This document shows, one piece after another, positions 11,982-22,803 of a DNA stretch of 64,000 bases. The translations under genes were made by a program, and so were the position numbers. Numbering within the stretch: position 1 is the first letter of the stretch; every line of letters begins with the position of its first letter. The notes under the pieces were generated by a model, which ran no database searches, had not been told where the DNA came from, and saw only the letters and a list, made by a program, of their open reading frames with translations. The DNA is from Triticum aestivum. Taxonomy: Eukaryota > Streptophyta > Magnoliopsida > Poales > Poaceae. The stretch is from contig NC_057804.1 in NCBI RefSeq assembly GCF_018294505.1, positions 256,103,251 to 256,167,250 on the forward strand, in the 5' to 3' direction.

Positions 11982-14900
11982 CTACTCAAAAATTACATCT
12001 TTGGAGCATTCGTCCGCTATAAGGCGGGCACCCTTCAGGACGCCCTTATAATACATCTCGGGCGTACGATACTCCTTGCCCGACGGTGGCGCGTCCGTCA
12101 AAAGCTTCTCACCGTCCAGCTTGCCCCAGTGCACTTTAGCACGGGCAAGGGCCCGATGGGCACCTTCGATACAGACAGAGCGCTTGACAACCTCAATCCA
12201 TGGACACGCGTCCACCAGCCGCCGCACCAGACCGAAGTAGCTCACAGGCATGGCTTCTCTAGGCCACAGCCTAACTATGAGGCCCTTCATGGCCTGTTCG
12301 GCCACCTTGTGGAGTTCGACCAGCTGCTTCAGATGGTCGCTCAGGGGCACCAGATGTCCGGCCTCAGCATATTGAGACCAGAACACCTTTTCCTTCGAGC
12401 TCCCCTCTTCGGCTCGGTAGAATGCGGCAGCATCAGACACACTACGGGGTAGATCGGCGAACGCTCCTGGAGAGCTCCAGATTCGGGTAAGTAATAGATA
12501 CTTTACTTTTATATTCTTGCTTTGCATAAAGAATGCCTTACCCGCCGCTATCTTCTTCACCGCCTCGATCTCTTGAAGGGCCTTTTGGGCTTCGGCCTTA
12601 GCGGTCTTGGCACTCTCAAGAGCCAAGGCGAGCTCGGACTCTCGAGTCTTCGAGTCACGCTCCAAACTCTCGTGTTTTTCCACGAGAGCCTGGAGCTCTT
12701 GCCGCACCTCCGCCACCCGTGCCTCCTGCTTCTCTCGCTCGGTGCGCTCCAGGGCCGCACTGTTTTGGGCCCTGGAGACCGCCTCCTTCAGGGTCGCCAC
12801 CTTGGTTGTGGCGCCTGCAGCATTTACGTTGGTCCAGTCATTATTTGCAACCAAGTATTTCTTTATACATTCACATGTAGTATTACATACCCTCCTTGTC
12901 CTCGAGCTGCTTCTTGGGAGGGTCGAGCTCGTTCTCGGACCGCTCAAGGTTCTCCTTCAATACTTTGACCTCCGCAGTCAGTGTGGCAGAGGTCAGCAGC
13001 GTAGCCTGCATTCCCATATTGATATATTTTTGTTAGACTCCTGCGTATATCTTTTTAGATCCTCAGCTCGGCTTTTCTTTCCGGACGCCGAACTGAGCAT
13101 CAGGGGCTACTTTCTATGTAGTGACATTTTTATATGTTTTTGAACACATACCTCAAAGCTTGTTAACAGACTTGTACAGGCTTCTGTCAGCCCGCTCCTG
13201 GCGGACTGAACCTTCTGAATCATCGCACTCATAACAGTGCGGTGTTCCTCGTCGATGGAGGCGCCATTAAGCACCTCCAGCAAATTGTCCGGCGCCTCCG
13301 GATGGACAGAGGTCACCGGCGTCGTAGGCTTGCCCTTCTTATGAAGGCGCCGCCTATTGGACTCTAGAACCACTGATGGTTCTGGAGCAGCGTCCGGCCC
13401 GGGGCCGGACTTGGATTCCTCCGGGGCTCTACCCCCTTTGGGCCCGGAGTCCGGGAGGTCGCCTCGCGGCGCCTCGAGGACCACCTCCTCCTGGTTTAGT
13501 CCCTTTCGAGACTCCACCTCAGCGTCGTCCGTAGGGAGAGGGGAGGAGGCCGTCGGAAGTGAAGCGCTATTCACATCCGACGAATCCAAGGAGCCGCTCG
13601 TCGAATCGTCGAGCTGAGCCTTGGGTGGACTGCATGATCAAATGCGGCGTCAGGAAATGCCAAATAATGGAGGGGCGTCATAAGTTATTCGGATATCCGG
13701 ACACTTACGATCTAGCCAGGGGCTTGACCCTGGGCGGCCATTCCTCCCCGCCGTCTTCGGCACTGGAGGCGTAGGCCGGCAGAAGGGTTTTCCCCTTCTT
13801 GGACCCTCCGGCCTCCCCGGTTGGGGCGGCCTTTCTTTTCTCCCCCCCCCCCCCCGTCGGAGGGGGAGAGGCTTCTTCTTCTTCCTCCTCCTCGTCTTCA
13901 GAGACGGAGGGTGCTTCGGGATTGTCGGGCGATGAACCCGGCATCACCAGGCGCTGGGAGCTCTTGCGAGTCTCCATGGCCTTCTTCTTGGCCTTCTTCT
14001 CCGGCACCATGTGAGGTGCCGGAACCAGCAGCCCTGTCAATTGGGCGTCCGCTGGGTCTTGTGGTAAGGGAGCCGGACAGTTCATCTGCCCGTATGTCTT
14101 TAGCCAGTCCTGTTAAAGGAAAGGGAGGTTAGACCCCGCATAGAGTCAGACTATGAAAGACAAGACTCCCATAAAGGGCAGAGCAGCTTACCTCGCTGGC
14201 CTGACGCGGCGAGCTAAATCCGCGATCTTCAGTAGCGGATGCAGGTGCCTCAGCGCCCTTAAACAACACCTTCCAGGCATCTTCGTACGTAGTGTCGAAA
14301 AGCTTGCTCAAGGTTTGGTGTTGTGCTGGATCAAACTCCCACAATTTGAAGGCCCGTTGTTGGCATGGGAGGATCCGGCGGATGAGCATGACCTGGACTA
14401 CGTTGACAAGCTTGAGATTCTTGTTCACCAGCTTTCGGATGCAGGTTTGAAGTCCGGTCAACTCCTCCGAATCCCCCACGTTAGGCCCGTCTCTTTCCAA
14501 GAAGTGAGCCGTGTGGGTAAGCCAGATCGAAATTCGGGGGCCGCTGCCCATTTGGGATCGCGCGGCTCGGTGATGTAGAACCACCCCGATTGCCATCCCT
14601 TTATTGTTTCCACGAAGGAACCCTCGAGCCATAGGATGTTGGCCATATGGCCCACAATGGCGCCTCCGCACTCCGCTTGGCGCCCGCCCACTACCTTCGG
14701 CTTGACATTAAAAGTCTTCAGCCATAAGCCGAAGTGGGCCTGGATGCAGAGGAAGGCCTCGCATATGACGATGAACGCTGAGATGTTGAGGATGAAGTTC
14801 GGGGCCAGATCGTGGAAGTCCAGGCCGTAGTAGAACATGAGCCCCCGAACGAACGGGTGAAGAAGAAAACCCAGTCCGAGGAGGAAATGGGGGAGAAATA

Positions 14901-15054
14901 CAACCCTCTCATGGGGCCTAGGGGTGGGGATGAGTTGCCCCTCATCTGGAAGCCGGTGCGCGATGTCATCAGACAAGTATCCGACCTTCCTCAGCTATTT
15001 GATTTGCCCCTCCGTGACGGAGGAGGCGATACATCTACCTCCTGCTCCGGACAT
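11982..15054 (-). pseudogene. F2 antisense accessory gene, six exons, Transposase_28-like N-terminus
   Basis: Proposed exons by GT/AG sites and open frames: 15054-14192, 14109-13709, 13629-13152, 13005-12891, 12814-12542, 12474-11982 (TAG). Exon 1 carries RPHERVVFLPHF, GLGFLLHPFVRGL, FYYGL, APNFILNISAF and WQSGWFYITEP, the pattern of the plant 'putative gypsy-type transposon' domain (Pfam Transposase_28 as I recall it). Exon 2 is basic and acidic with a long glutamate run; exon 3 is polar; exons 4-5 are heptad-rich and look like coiled coil; exon 6 is conserved to the F1 copy. Breaks: TAG at 14995-14997 and a frameshift near 14465. Despite the domain name there is no evidence of transposase chemistry; function is unknown. 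It is transcribed against gag, from its own promoter. Confidence 0.75.
13841..13853. repeat. Poly-C tract in accessory-gene exon 2
   Basis: A run of about a dozen cytosines (glycine codons on the minus strand), a likely slippage site that can shift the exon-2 frame between copies. Confidence 0.7.
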
Positions 15055-15168
15055 GATTGGAGAAGGTTGAGGTGGGAAGTGCGGGCTTGGGCGTTGGAGC
15101 TCGAGCGCGCAGGGACGAATAAGCAAAGGAGGAAGAAGGCGTGAATGGAAAGGGCGGATTCTTATCCC

Positions 15169-15177
15169 CTTATATGG
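15169..15177 (-). promoter_or_regulatory. TATA box of the F2 antisense gene
   Basis: Minus-strand CATATAAGG lies about 115 bp upstream of the ATG at 15054, in GC-rich sequence, between the gene and the 3' LTR. Position and spacing fit a plant core promoter; activity is inferred. Confidence 0.5.
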
Positions 15178-15592
15178 GCGGCCAAAACTACGATCCCCCA
15201 CCGGCCTAATAAAACTCGCTTATCTCCCAAGCGCCGCGGTTAATGGCGCGGTTGGGTTACCCACGCCCGTATTTATGAGAATCCCGGAATAAGGGGACAC
15301 GATCTCTGCTTTGACAAGACGTGCCAAGGAAACCGCCTCGCTAAACGCGCTGAGGTGGAACAGTAAAATGAATAAAAGCCTGGCCGTGGCGTGATGTCAC
15401 GCTACGGAATACGTCAGCAGATGCAAATATTATTCTCTCTACGGTGGCATGTGGAACTTATTTTGCAGAGCCGGACACTATCCTAGTGTTCAACATCTTC
15501 TATGAAGTATTCGGAGGAGGAACCCGCCTTGCAATGCCGAAGACAACTTGCGTGCTGGACTCGTCGTCATTGAAGCCTGCTTCAGGGGCTAC

Positions 15593-16064
15593 TGAGTGAG
15601 TCCTGGATTAGGGGGTGTCCAGATGGCCGGACTATGACCTTTGGCCGGACTCCCAGACTATGAAGATACAAGATTGAAGACTCCATCCCGTGTCCGGATG
15701 GGACTTTCCTTGGCATGGAAGGCAAGCTCGGCGATACGATATGAAGATCTCATCCCATTGTAACCGACTCTGTGTAACCCTAGCCCTCTCCGGTGTCTAT
15801 ATAAACCAGAGAGTTTTAGTCCGTAGGACGAACAACAATCATACCATAGGCTAGCTTCTAGGGTTTAGCCTCTCTGATCTCGTGGTAGATACACTCTTGT
15901 ACTACCCATATCATAAATATTAATCAAGAAGGAGTAGGGTTTTACCTCCATCGAGAGGGCCCGAACCTGGGTAAAAACATCGTGTCCCTTGTCTCCTGTT
16001 ACCATCCGCCTAGACGCACAGTTCGGGACCCCCTACCCGAGATCCGCCGGTTTTGACACCGACA
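15593..16064 (+). repeat. F2 3' LTR
   Basis: Same length as the 5' LTR, with TATA at about 15798-15807. It is preceded by TTCAGGGGCTAC (15581-15592), the polypurine-tract position. Confidence 0.93.
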
Positions 16065-16961
16065 CTATCCTTGACATTTTTATTTAAAATATAGATGCAA
16101 AACATTATTCTAAATAACAGCAAGCAAATACTAACAAAAGAAAATGATGCTCCAAGAAAAACACATATCATGTGGTGAATAAAAATATAGCTCCAAGTAA
16201 AGTTACCGATGGACGAAGACGAAAGAGGGGATGCCTTCCGGGGCATCCCCAAGCTTAGGCTCTTGGTTGTCCTTGAATATTACCTTGGGGTGACTTGGGC
16301 ATCCCCAAGATTAGGCTCTTGCCACTCCTTATTCCATAGTCCATCGAATCTTTACCCAAAACATGAAAACTTCACAACACAAAACTCAACAGAAAACTCG
16401 AAAGCTCCGTTAGTATAAGAAAGAAAAACCACTACATAAGGTACTGTAATGAACTCATTCTAAATTCATATTGGTGTAATATCTACTGTATTCCAACTTC
16501 TCTATGGTTCGTACCCTCCAATACTACTCATAGATTAATCAAAATAAGCAAACAACACATAGAAAACAGAATCTATCAAAAACAGAACTGTCTGTAGTAA
16601 TCTGTATCAAACGTATACTTATGGAACTCCAAAAATCCTACCAAATTAGGAAGTCCTAAGAAATGTGTGTACCAATCCATATCAAATAGAATCAGATCAG
16701 AAGCATGTTTCTGTGAATTAAAAAACTAAATTACTGAGTGCAAAAGTTTCTGATTCTCAGCAGGATCAACACAACTACCACCGTAAGTTATCCTAAAGGT
16801 CTTACTTGGCACTTTATTGAAACAAAAGCTATAAAACATCATTACTACAGTAGCATAATCATGTGAACACACAAAAACAGTAAGGGTAAATATTGGGTTG
16901 TCTCCCAACAAGCGCTTTTCTTTAATGCCTTTCTAGCTAGGCATGATGATGACAATGATGC

Positions 16962-17867
16962 TCACATAAAAGATAAGATTTGAAACATAACGGGAGCATC
17001 ATGAAGCATATGACTAGAATATTTAAGCCTAACCCACTTCCTATGCATAGGGATTTTGTGAGCAAACAACTTATGGGAACAATAATCAACTAGCATAGGA
17101 AGACAAAACAAGCATAGCTTCAAGATTTTAAGCACATAGAGAGGAAACTTGATATTATTGCAATTCCTACAAGCATATGTTCCTCCCTCATAATAATTTT
17201 CAGTAGCATCTTGAATGAATTCAACAATATAACCATCACATAAAGCATTCTTTTCATGATGCACAAGCATAGAATTTTTATTACTCTCCACATAGGAAAA
17301 ATTCTCATGAATAGTAGTGGGAGCAAACTCAACAAAATAATTATCATGTGAGGCATAATCCAATTGAAAACTAAAATCATGATGACAAGTTTCATGGTTA
17401 TCATTATTCTTAATAGCATACAAGTCATCACAATAATCATCATAGATAGCAACTTTGTTCTCATAATCAATTGGAACCTCTTCCGAAATAGTGGATTCAT
17501 CACTAAATAAAGTCAGGACCTCTCCAAATCCACTTTCATAAATATAATCATCATAAATAGGAGACATGCTTTCATCATAATAAATATTCTCATCAAAACT
17601 TGGGGGACTAAACATATCATCTTCATCAAACGTAGCCTCCCCAAACTTGTGGCTTTGCATATCATTAGCATCATGGATATTCAAGGAATTCATACTAACA
17701 ACATTGCAATCATGCTCATCATTCAAAGATTTAGTACCAAGTGTTTTAATGCATTCTTCTTCTAGCAATTGAGCACAATTTTCCTTTCCATCATTCTCAC
17801 GAAAGATATTAAAAAGACGAAGCGTATGAGACAAACTCAATTCCCTTTTTTTGGAGTTTTCTTTTAT
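16962..17867 (-). CDS. S ORF: acidic protein of unknown function, start codon lost
   Basis: An uninterrupted frame of about 300 codons begins after a TAG. There is no ATG near the front; the codon at 17867 is ATA where an ATG would fit (inference). The protein is rich in D, E, N, Y and S, with degenerate repeats of the form FDEN-YYDESMSPIYDDYIYESGFG-like segments (about residues 80-115), and a C-terminal hydrophobic, cysteine-containing part (YVLKILKLCLFCLPMLV). No retroviral gag motif, zinc knuckle or enzyme motif is visible. It occupies the gag position, about 75 bp after the primer-binding site. It may be a divergent gag replacement or an accessory protein; I do not assign a function. Confidence 0.6.
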   Translation of the reverse strand: MKENSKKRELSLSHTLRLFNIFRENDGKENCAQLLEEECIKTLGTKSLNDEHDCNVVSMNSLNIHDANDMQSHKFGEATFDEDDMFSPPSFDENIYYDESMSPIYDDYIYESGFGEVLTLFSDESTISEEVPIDYENKVAIYDDYCDDLYAIKNNDNHETCHHDFSFQLDYASHDNYFVEFAPTTIHENFSYVESNKNSMLVHHEKNALCDGYIVEFIQDATENYYEGGTYACRNCNNIKFPLYVLKILKLCLFCLPMLVDYCSHKLFAHKIPMHRKWVRLKYSSHMLHDAPVMFQILSFM

Positions 17868-17940
17868 AAACTAAACTAGTGATAAAACAAGAAACAAAAA
17901 GATTCGATTCAAGATCTAAAGATATACCTTCAAGCACTCA

Positions 17941-17960
17941 CTTCCCCGGCAACGGCGCCA
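17941..17960 (-). promoter_or_regulatory. S primer-binding site
   Basis: Minus-strand TGGCGCCGTTGCCGGGGAAG is the primer-binding sequence common in cereal gypsy elements. It sits 10 bp inside the LTR boundary, and it fixes the direction of S. Confidence 0.8.
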
Positions 17961-17970
17961 GAAAAGAGCT

Positions 17971-19638
17971 TGATGCCTACTGTATAACCTTCTTCTTGTA
18001 GACGTTGTTGGGCCTCCAAGTGCAGAGGTTTGTAGGACAGTAGGAAATTTCCCTCAAGTGGATGACCTAAGGTTTATCAATCCGTAGGAGGCGTAGGATG
18101 AAGATGGTCACTCTCAAGCAACCCTGCAACCAAATAACAAAGAGTCTCTTGTGTCCCCAACGCACCCAATACAATGGTAAATTGTATAGGTGCACTAGTT
18201 CGGCGAAGAGATGGTGATACAAGTGCAATATGGATGGTAGATGTAGGTTTTTGTAATCTGAAAATATAAAAACAGAAAGGTAACTAATGATAAAAGTGAG
18301 CGTAAATGGTATTGCAATGGTAGGAAACAAGGCATAGGGTTCATAATTTCACTAGTGCAAGCTCTCTCAACAATAATAACAAAATTGGATCATATAACTA
18401 TCCCTTAGCATGCAACAAAGAGTCACTCCAAAGACACTAATAGCGGAGAACAAACGAAGAGATTATGGTAGGGTACGAAACCACCTCAAAGTTATCCTTT
18501 CTGTTCCACCTATTCAAGAGTCCGTAGTAAAATAACATGAAGCTATTCTTTCCGTTCAATCTATCATAGAGTTCGTACTAGAATAACACCTTCAGACACA
18601 AATCAACCAAAACCCTAATGTCACCTAGATACTCCATTGTCACCTCAAGTATCCCTGGGCATGATTATACGATATGCATCACACAAACTCAGATTCATCT
18701 ATTCAACCAACACAAAGTACTTCAAAGAGTGCCCCAAAGTTTCTACCGGAGAGTCAAGACGAAAACGTGTGCCAACCCCTATGCATAGGTTCCTGGGCGG
18801 AACCCGCAAGTTGATCACCAAAATATACATCAAGTGGATCACGTGATATCCCATTGTCACCACAGATAAGCACGACAAGACATACATCATGTGTTCTCAA
18901 ATCCTTAAAGACTCAATCCGATAAGATAACTTCAAAGGGAAAACTCAATTCATGACAAGAGAGTAGAGGGGGAGAAACATCATAAGATCCAACTATAATA
19001 GCAAAGCTCGCGATACGTCAAGATCGTGCCATAGAGAGAACACGAGAGAGAGAGAGATCAAACACATAGCTACTGGTACATACCCTCAGCCCCGAGGGTG
19101 AACTACTCCCTCCTCGTCATGGAGAGCGCCGGGATGATGAAGGTGGCCACCGGTGAGGGATTCCCCCTCCGGCAGGGTGCCGGAACGGGCTCCCGAGAGA
19201 TTTTTGGTGGCTACAAAGGCTTGCGGCGGCCGAACTCCTGATCTATTTTTTTATTCGATCGTTTTTGGGTATATGGGAATATATTGGGGAAAGAAGTCAG
19301 TCGGGGGAGGCTCGAGGGGCCCACGAGATAGGGGGCGCGCCCTCCTATCTCCTGGCCTCCTCATAGCTTCCCTGGCTCATACTGCAAGTCTCCCGGATCA
19401 TGTTCGTTCCAAAAATCATGCTCCCGAAGGTTTCATTCCGTTTGGACTCCGTTTGATATTCCTCTTCTTCAAAATACTAAAACATGCAATAGAACAACAA
19501 GGTGGGCTAGTCCTCCAGTTAGTAGGTTAGTCCCAAAAGTAATATATAAAAGTGTATCACAAAGCCCGTAATGATTCAAAATAGATAATAAAATAGCATG
19601 AATGCTTCATAAATTATAGATACGTTAGAGACGTATTA
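17971..19638 (-). repeat. S 5' LTR (1,668 bp)
   Basis: It is bounded by TGATGCC (17971) and GACGTATTA (19638). The last base fits the LTR terminus, so the break to W lies exactly at the LTR end. The other S LTR is not in the window. A 125-codon plus-strand ORF at 19153-19530 falls inside it and is not a gene. Confidence 0.82.
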
Positions 19639-20262
19639 GGTGCACGCAAAGATCTTCCCCCTACCGATCCACGGCCCAACGCCTCGCTGAGAATCTAAGC
19701 TACCCGATGAACAACACAAGGGACACAAGGTTTATACTGGTTCGGGCCAACATTGTGTTGTAATACCCTACTCCAGTGTGTGGTGTGGTGGATTGCCTCA
19801 GGGGATGATGATGAATAGTACAAGGGAAGAACAGCCTCGCGAGAGGTGTTCTTGAACTGGTGCGGTGAACTACTTGGGTGAGTTTGATTGCCTCTGGATC
19901 TGGTGAGAACTCTATGAGATCTCGATGAGATGGTCTCTACTATGGTGGCTATCCCTATATATAGAGGCCCTGGTCCTCTTCCAAAATATTGAGCGGGAAG
20001 GGCGCCAACAATGGCCATTTTGAAGTGGAACATCTAGTACAAGTTATCCTGACTAAAGTTGGTCTTCGGCTGCCAAAGGCCCTGGCAATGATGCCATCTT
20101 GGGCTCCACGGTGACCTCCATCCTGCTCCTATGCTGGTCTTGGTCTCGTGGCACCGGAATGGTAACCTTTGCCTGATGCCTCGGTACTCCATGCCTGCGC
20201 TTGCCCCCTTCGCGCCAAAGAGGAAACAAGGACACTGTGCAGGCCGGCGCCCGCCTGGCGCC
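19639..20262 (-). repeat. W 3' LTR, truncated at both ends
   Basis: It aligns by eye with the right LTR from about 25437 on. It diverges abruptly after GCCTGGCGCC at 20262, where a deletion joins it to the front of the antisense gene. Confidence 0.8.
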
Positions 20263-20264
20263 TT

Positions 20265-20985
20265 CCGCGACGAGGTTGCTCGGCCGGAGATGTCGAGGCC
20301 TTGGTAAGAGCGGCCACCTCCTGGGTTTCTGCTGCCTTTGTACGCCCGGGCTGAGGGCCCTAGAGAAGAAGACACTGAGCGGTGCAGCCCACACCATCGG
20401 CAACACCGACGAGTCACGGCGGTTCACGTCGTCGCTCCTGGAGTCCACACCGCAGACTCTTCTCGCGAGCTCGTGCTTCACTTCGCCATGCCTCCAAGCT
20501 CTTGGATTTGCCTTCCTCCTTCCGTTGCCTTCGAGATGCCGCCGAGGGGGGCTCTTGAGCTCTGGCTGTAGCACGCCGACTGCGGTACCCCCGCGACTAG
20601 AGCAGAGGTTGAGGTCGTCGCTCCGGGCAAGGTCTACATGACCCGAGGCTGGGGCGAGATCGCCCGGGTCTACCGAACAGGGGGCACCTTTGTGATTCAT
20701 TTCGAATACGACAGTGCCTCCTTGATGCTCTTCAAGGTCTTCGACGCGGAAGGACGCCGACTGGAGTGCTGCCCCAGAGAAGGCAGCCGCGGCATCGACG
20801 TGGCGAGGGCTAGGCCTGCCACCCGCTTCCCCAGCAGCTCCTCCGGCAGTAGCAGCAATGCAGGGGAGTCCAGTGACTCTCCCGAGCTTCTTGTGACTCT
20901 GGAGAAGAGCCACGACGGCTACGAGCCCCTAAGCTCGCGTCGCGCCCGGAGCAGGGTTGCTGTATCAGGCCGCCGATACGGCTGA
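20265..20985 (+). pseudogene. Antisense B3-like gene fragment of W
   Basis: From 20265 the DNA resembles the front of the Z antisense gene (63235 on), so promoter and ATG are deleted. The frame ending at 20985 holds ELWL, a TAG near 20570, then EVEVVAPGKVYMTRGWGEIARVY..., FVIHFEY and LFKVFDAEGRRLECC. This is the order of a plant B3 domain second half (LRL, V-V, GW--FAR, G--LVF-Y, F-V-VF). A serine-rich tail follows, as in plant B3/REM-type proteins. Known role of B3: sequence-specific DNA binding in plant transcription factors. Here it is broken and antisense to the retroelement. The B3 call is from pattern only. Confidence 0.6.
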
Positions 20986-22488
20986 AATGGATGGGGTTGG
21001 CACCGGTGCTTGGTGGCCCACTGTTGACGATGGCGTTGGCCGTGGAAGAGCGTGTAGTTAGGGCTCCTTAGGATTTGCGTGTTTTGTTTCCTGCGAAGAA
21101 CCAAGGAAGTAACCCGTGGGGGCATGTACAGCGTCTGTCGTGTCTTTTGTTGATATTATCCTCATCGCGAAGTGGTGCAAGATGCTTATCCTGTCTCGGC
21201 TCGATTCCCCCTTTCTAACCTCGCGACGGCTTGGTGCTCTACGCTGACAGGTCCCAGTCCCCAGGCAGGCTTCAGCCGTCGCTCATATGCCAGGTCGCGA
21301 TGCCATGGTCAAGGGCAGGAGGTGAGCGGCCCGAGGTCCAGTAAGAGCCCCTAAGGTGTGATGCTCAGGAGGCCCCCCTTAGCGCTCAAGCAGTCGCCGC
21401 TGGGCGAGAAAGGAAGGCAAGGTCGCTGTCATAGAGCCGCATTAAGTGAGGGTTTGGTGTCATGTCGATTAGCTATTCTAGGAGCGTGACTTATCTCGAG
21501 AGCTTGGAGTCGTTCCTTCGCGAGGTGTCGGACTTGCGTGTCGGCAGCTGGGATGTCGCTGGGTCAGGCCTTCGTGAGCTTCTCCTCCCTTCCCCGCACT
21601 CTCCTTTGTGCTCTACGTCCTCAGGTCCCGGCCCTTGAGCGAGCTCAGCCGCCGCTGGTATGCCAGGTCGCGATGCCGAGGACAAGGCCAGGGGGTGAGG
21701 GCTGGAGAGCCAGTAAGAGCTCCTGAGTCGCGATGCTCAGGAGCCCCCCTTTCAACGCGCGAACGAATCGCATGGGTAAGAGAGGGAGAGAGCTCGCGAC
21801 GCCCCCACGTTATTCCTTAGGTGGACCCTGTAAACCAACACGAGGGAAACATGGACTGCCATTACGATTGCCGGCCAGCCATTGGTTGCTCCGAGGGAGT
21901 GATGAGGGCACTGAGGGCCTGGCGAGGTAGCGCTTTGTGGGGATGCTGCGGCCAGAGCTCAACCACTCAGATTTGTTGACGTTGCAGGGACGGGCCCATG
22001 CACAAGCGCCGTGCCAGAGCGAGCGGCTCCAAAGGTAGGTGTCAATCGAGTAGGCAATTACGACAGGCAGGTTAAGCATGAAGAGCAAATCAGCTTAGAT
22101 AGATGCAGGAAAGATACATGCCAGTGGGTCTGGCCCGAGGGGCTTGGGGATTATGCAGCCCGAGGGGCACCCCCAACAAGGTGAACTAAAGACATGAACA
22201 AAACGGATACATGCCGCAGGGACGGACCCACGCAACCTGGGAACGATGTAACCCTGAGGGCGCTCCCAGCTGAAATGAAACTCGAAAGATGTCACCTGGT
22301 ATCATTGCTGAGCGAGTGTTGGAGTAGCTAACGGTGCGCGGTGAAGAAGCCGACCCTCATGAGCCTTTGGGGCCCTGAGCCTCAGGAGTCTTTGGGGGTC
22401 CGGGCGGCTCCTCAAGGTCCATCTCCATCTCCGCCAGGAACGCGCGATGCCTGGCCACCCGAGCTTGCAGAATGCTCCTCATCAGGCG
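20986..22488. other. W interior, non-coding
   Basis: It contains a direct repeat: 21230-21385 and 21603-21757 share GTGCTCTACG, CAGGTCCC, TATGCCAGGTCGCGATGCC and GATGCTCAGGAG in the same order, offset about 372 bp. At 22345-22488 the minus strand shows a short charged frame (RLMRSILQARVARHRAFLA) that might be the end of another ORF; no family recognised. Confidence 0.5.
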
Positions 22489-22803
22489 CTAGTGAGCAGC
22501 AGCTGCATTCGGCAGGCCGAAAGGCATGCAAACATAGCTGTGGGGTGGACCATCACAATGTCCCACGCGCGAAGGACGGAAACGCTCGTGAGACGCGACT
22601 CGGTTGAGCCCTGGGTAGTCGATGCAGACGTGCAGCCCGCCATCCTCGTCTGGATGGGGAGCTACACCGGGTAGGCGGCAATGGCCGTGCATGACTCTCG
22701 ATTCCTGCAGCTCCTGAGTGACCTTGGTGACGAACTCCTGAGGGTTGGGCCCTCCTTGCCTCATGCCTTCCCGAGGGAAACGTGCTGCGAAGCACGCCTC
22801 CAA
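22489..22803 (-). pseudogene. pol: W reverse-transcriptase stub
   Basis: The motifs VCIDYPGLNR (RT VDY-LN motif) and YVCMPFGLPNA (RT MPFGL-NA motif) lie too close together. The segment that should contain the strand leading to the catalytic aspartates, and everything after, is deleted. It continues in frame-shifted form from the protease piece ending at 22761. It cannot be active. Confidence 0.7.

Larger units (their letters stand above)
6964..16064 (+). mobile_element. F2: complete Fatima-like Ty3/gypsy element with 5-bp TSD
   Basis: Two 472-bp LTRs (6964-7435 and 15593-16064) are flanked by perfect CTATC duplications at 6959-6963 and 16065-16069. The interior carries gag-protease on plus and a six-exon accessory gene on minus, and no RT, RNase H or integrase. 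I counted about 19 mismatches between the LTRs by eye, roughly 4 percent. That puts insertion in the order of one to two million years ago at the commonly used grass LTR rate. It was inserted into the interior of S and faces away from F1. It is a non-autonomous element presumably mobilised by an autonomous relative (inference). Confidence 0.93.
16065..19638 (-). mobile_element. S (right part): Sabrina/WHAM-like gypsy 5' half
   Basis: It contains the 5' LTR (17971-19638), a primer-binding site, one long ORF (about 17867-16962) and downstream AT-rich interior (16070-16961) with the GGCATCCCCAAG motif. The LTR start on the minus strand, TAATACGTCTC, is one change from the TGATACGTCTC I associate with Sabrina/WHAM. 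No gag core, RT or integrase is visible, so the copy or family is non-autonomous as far as the window shows. F2 split it at 6963/16065. Confidence 0.8.

Noticed and set aside
11982..15054. Calling the Transposase_28-like gene a DNA transposase and F2 a DNA transposon
   Set aside because: F2 has LTRs, a 5-bp target duplication, gag and protease. The domain name is historical; no catalytic residues of a transposase are apparent.
1..16064. Treating F1 and F2 as one giant palindromic element
   Set aside because: F2 has its own perfect CTATC duplication and both LTRs, so it is an independent insertion.
19153..19530. 125-codon plus-strand ORF
   Set aside because: It lies in the S LTR, antisense to it, and has no domain.
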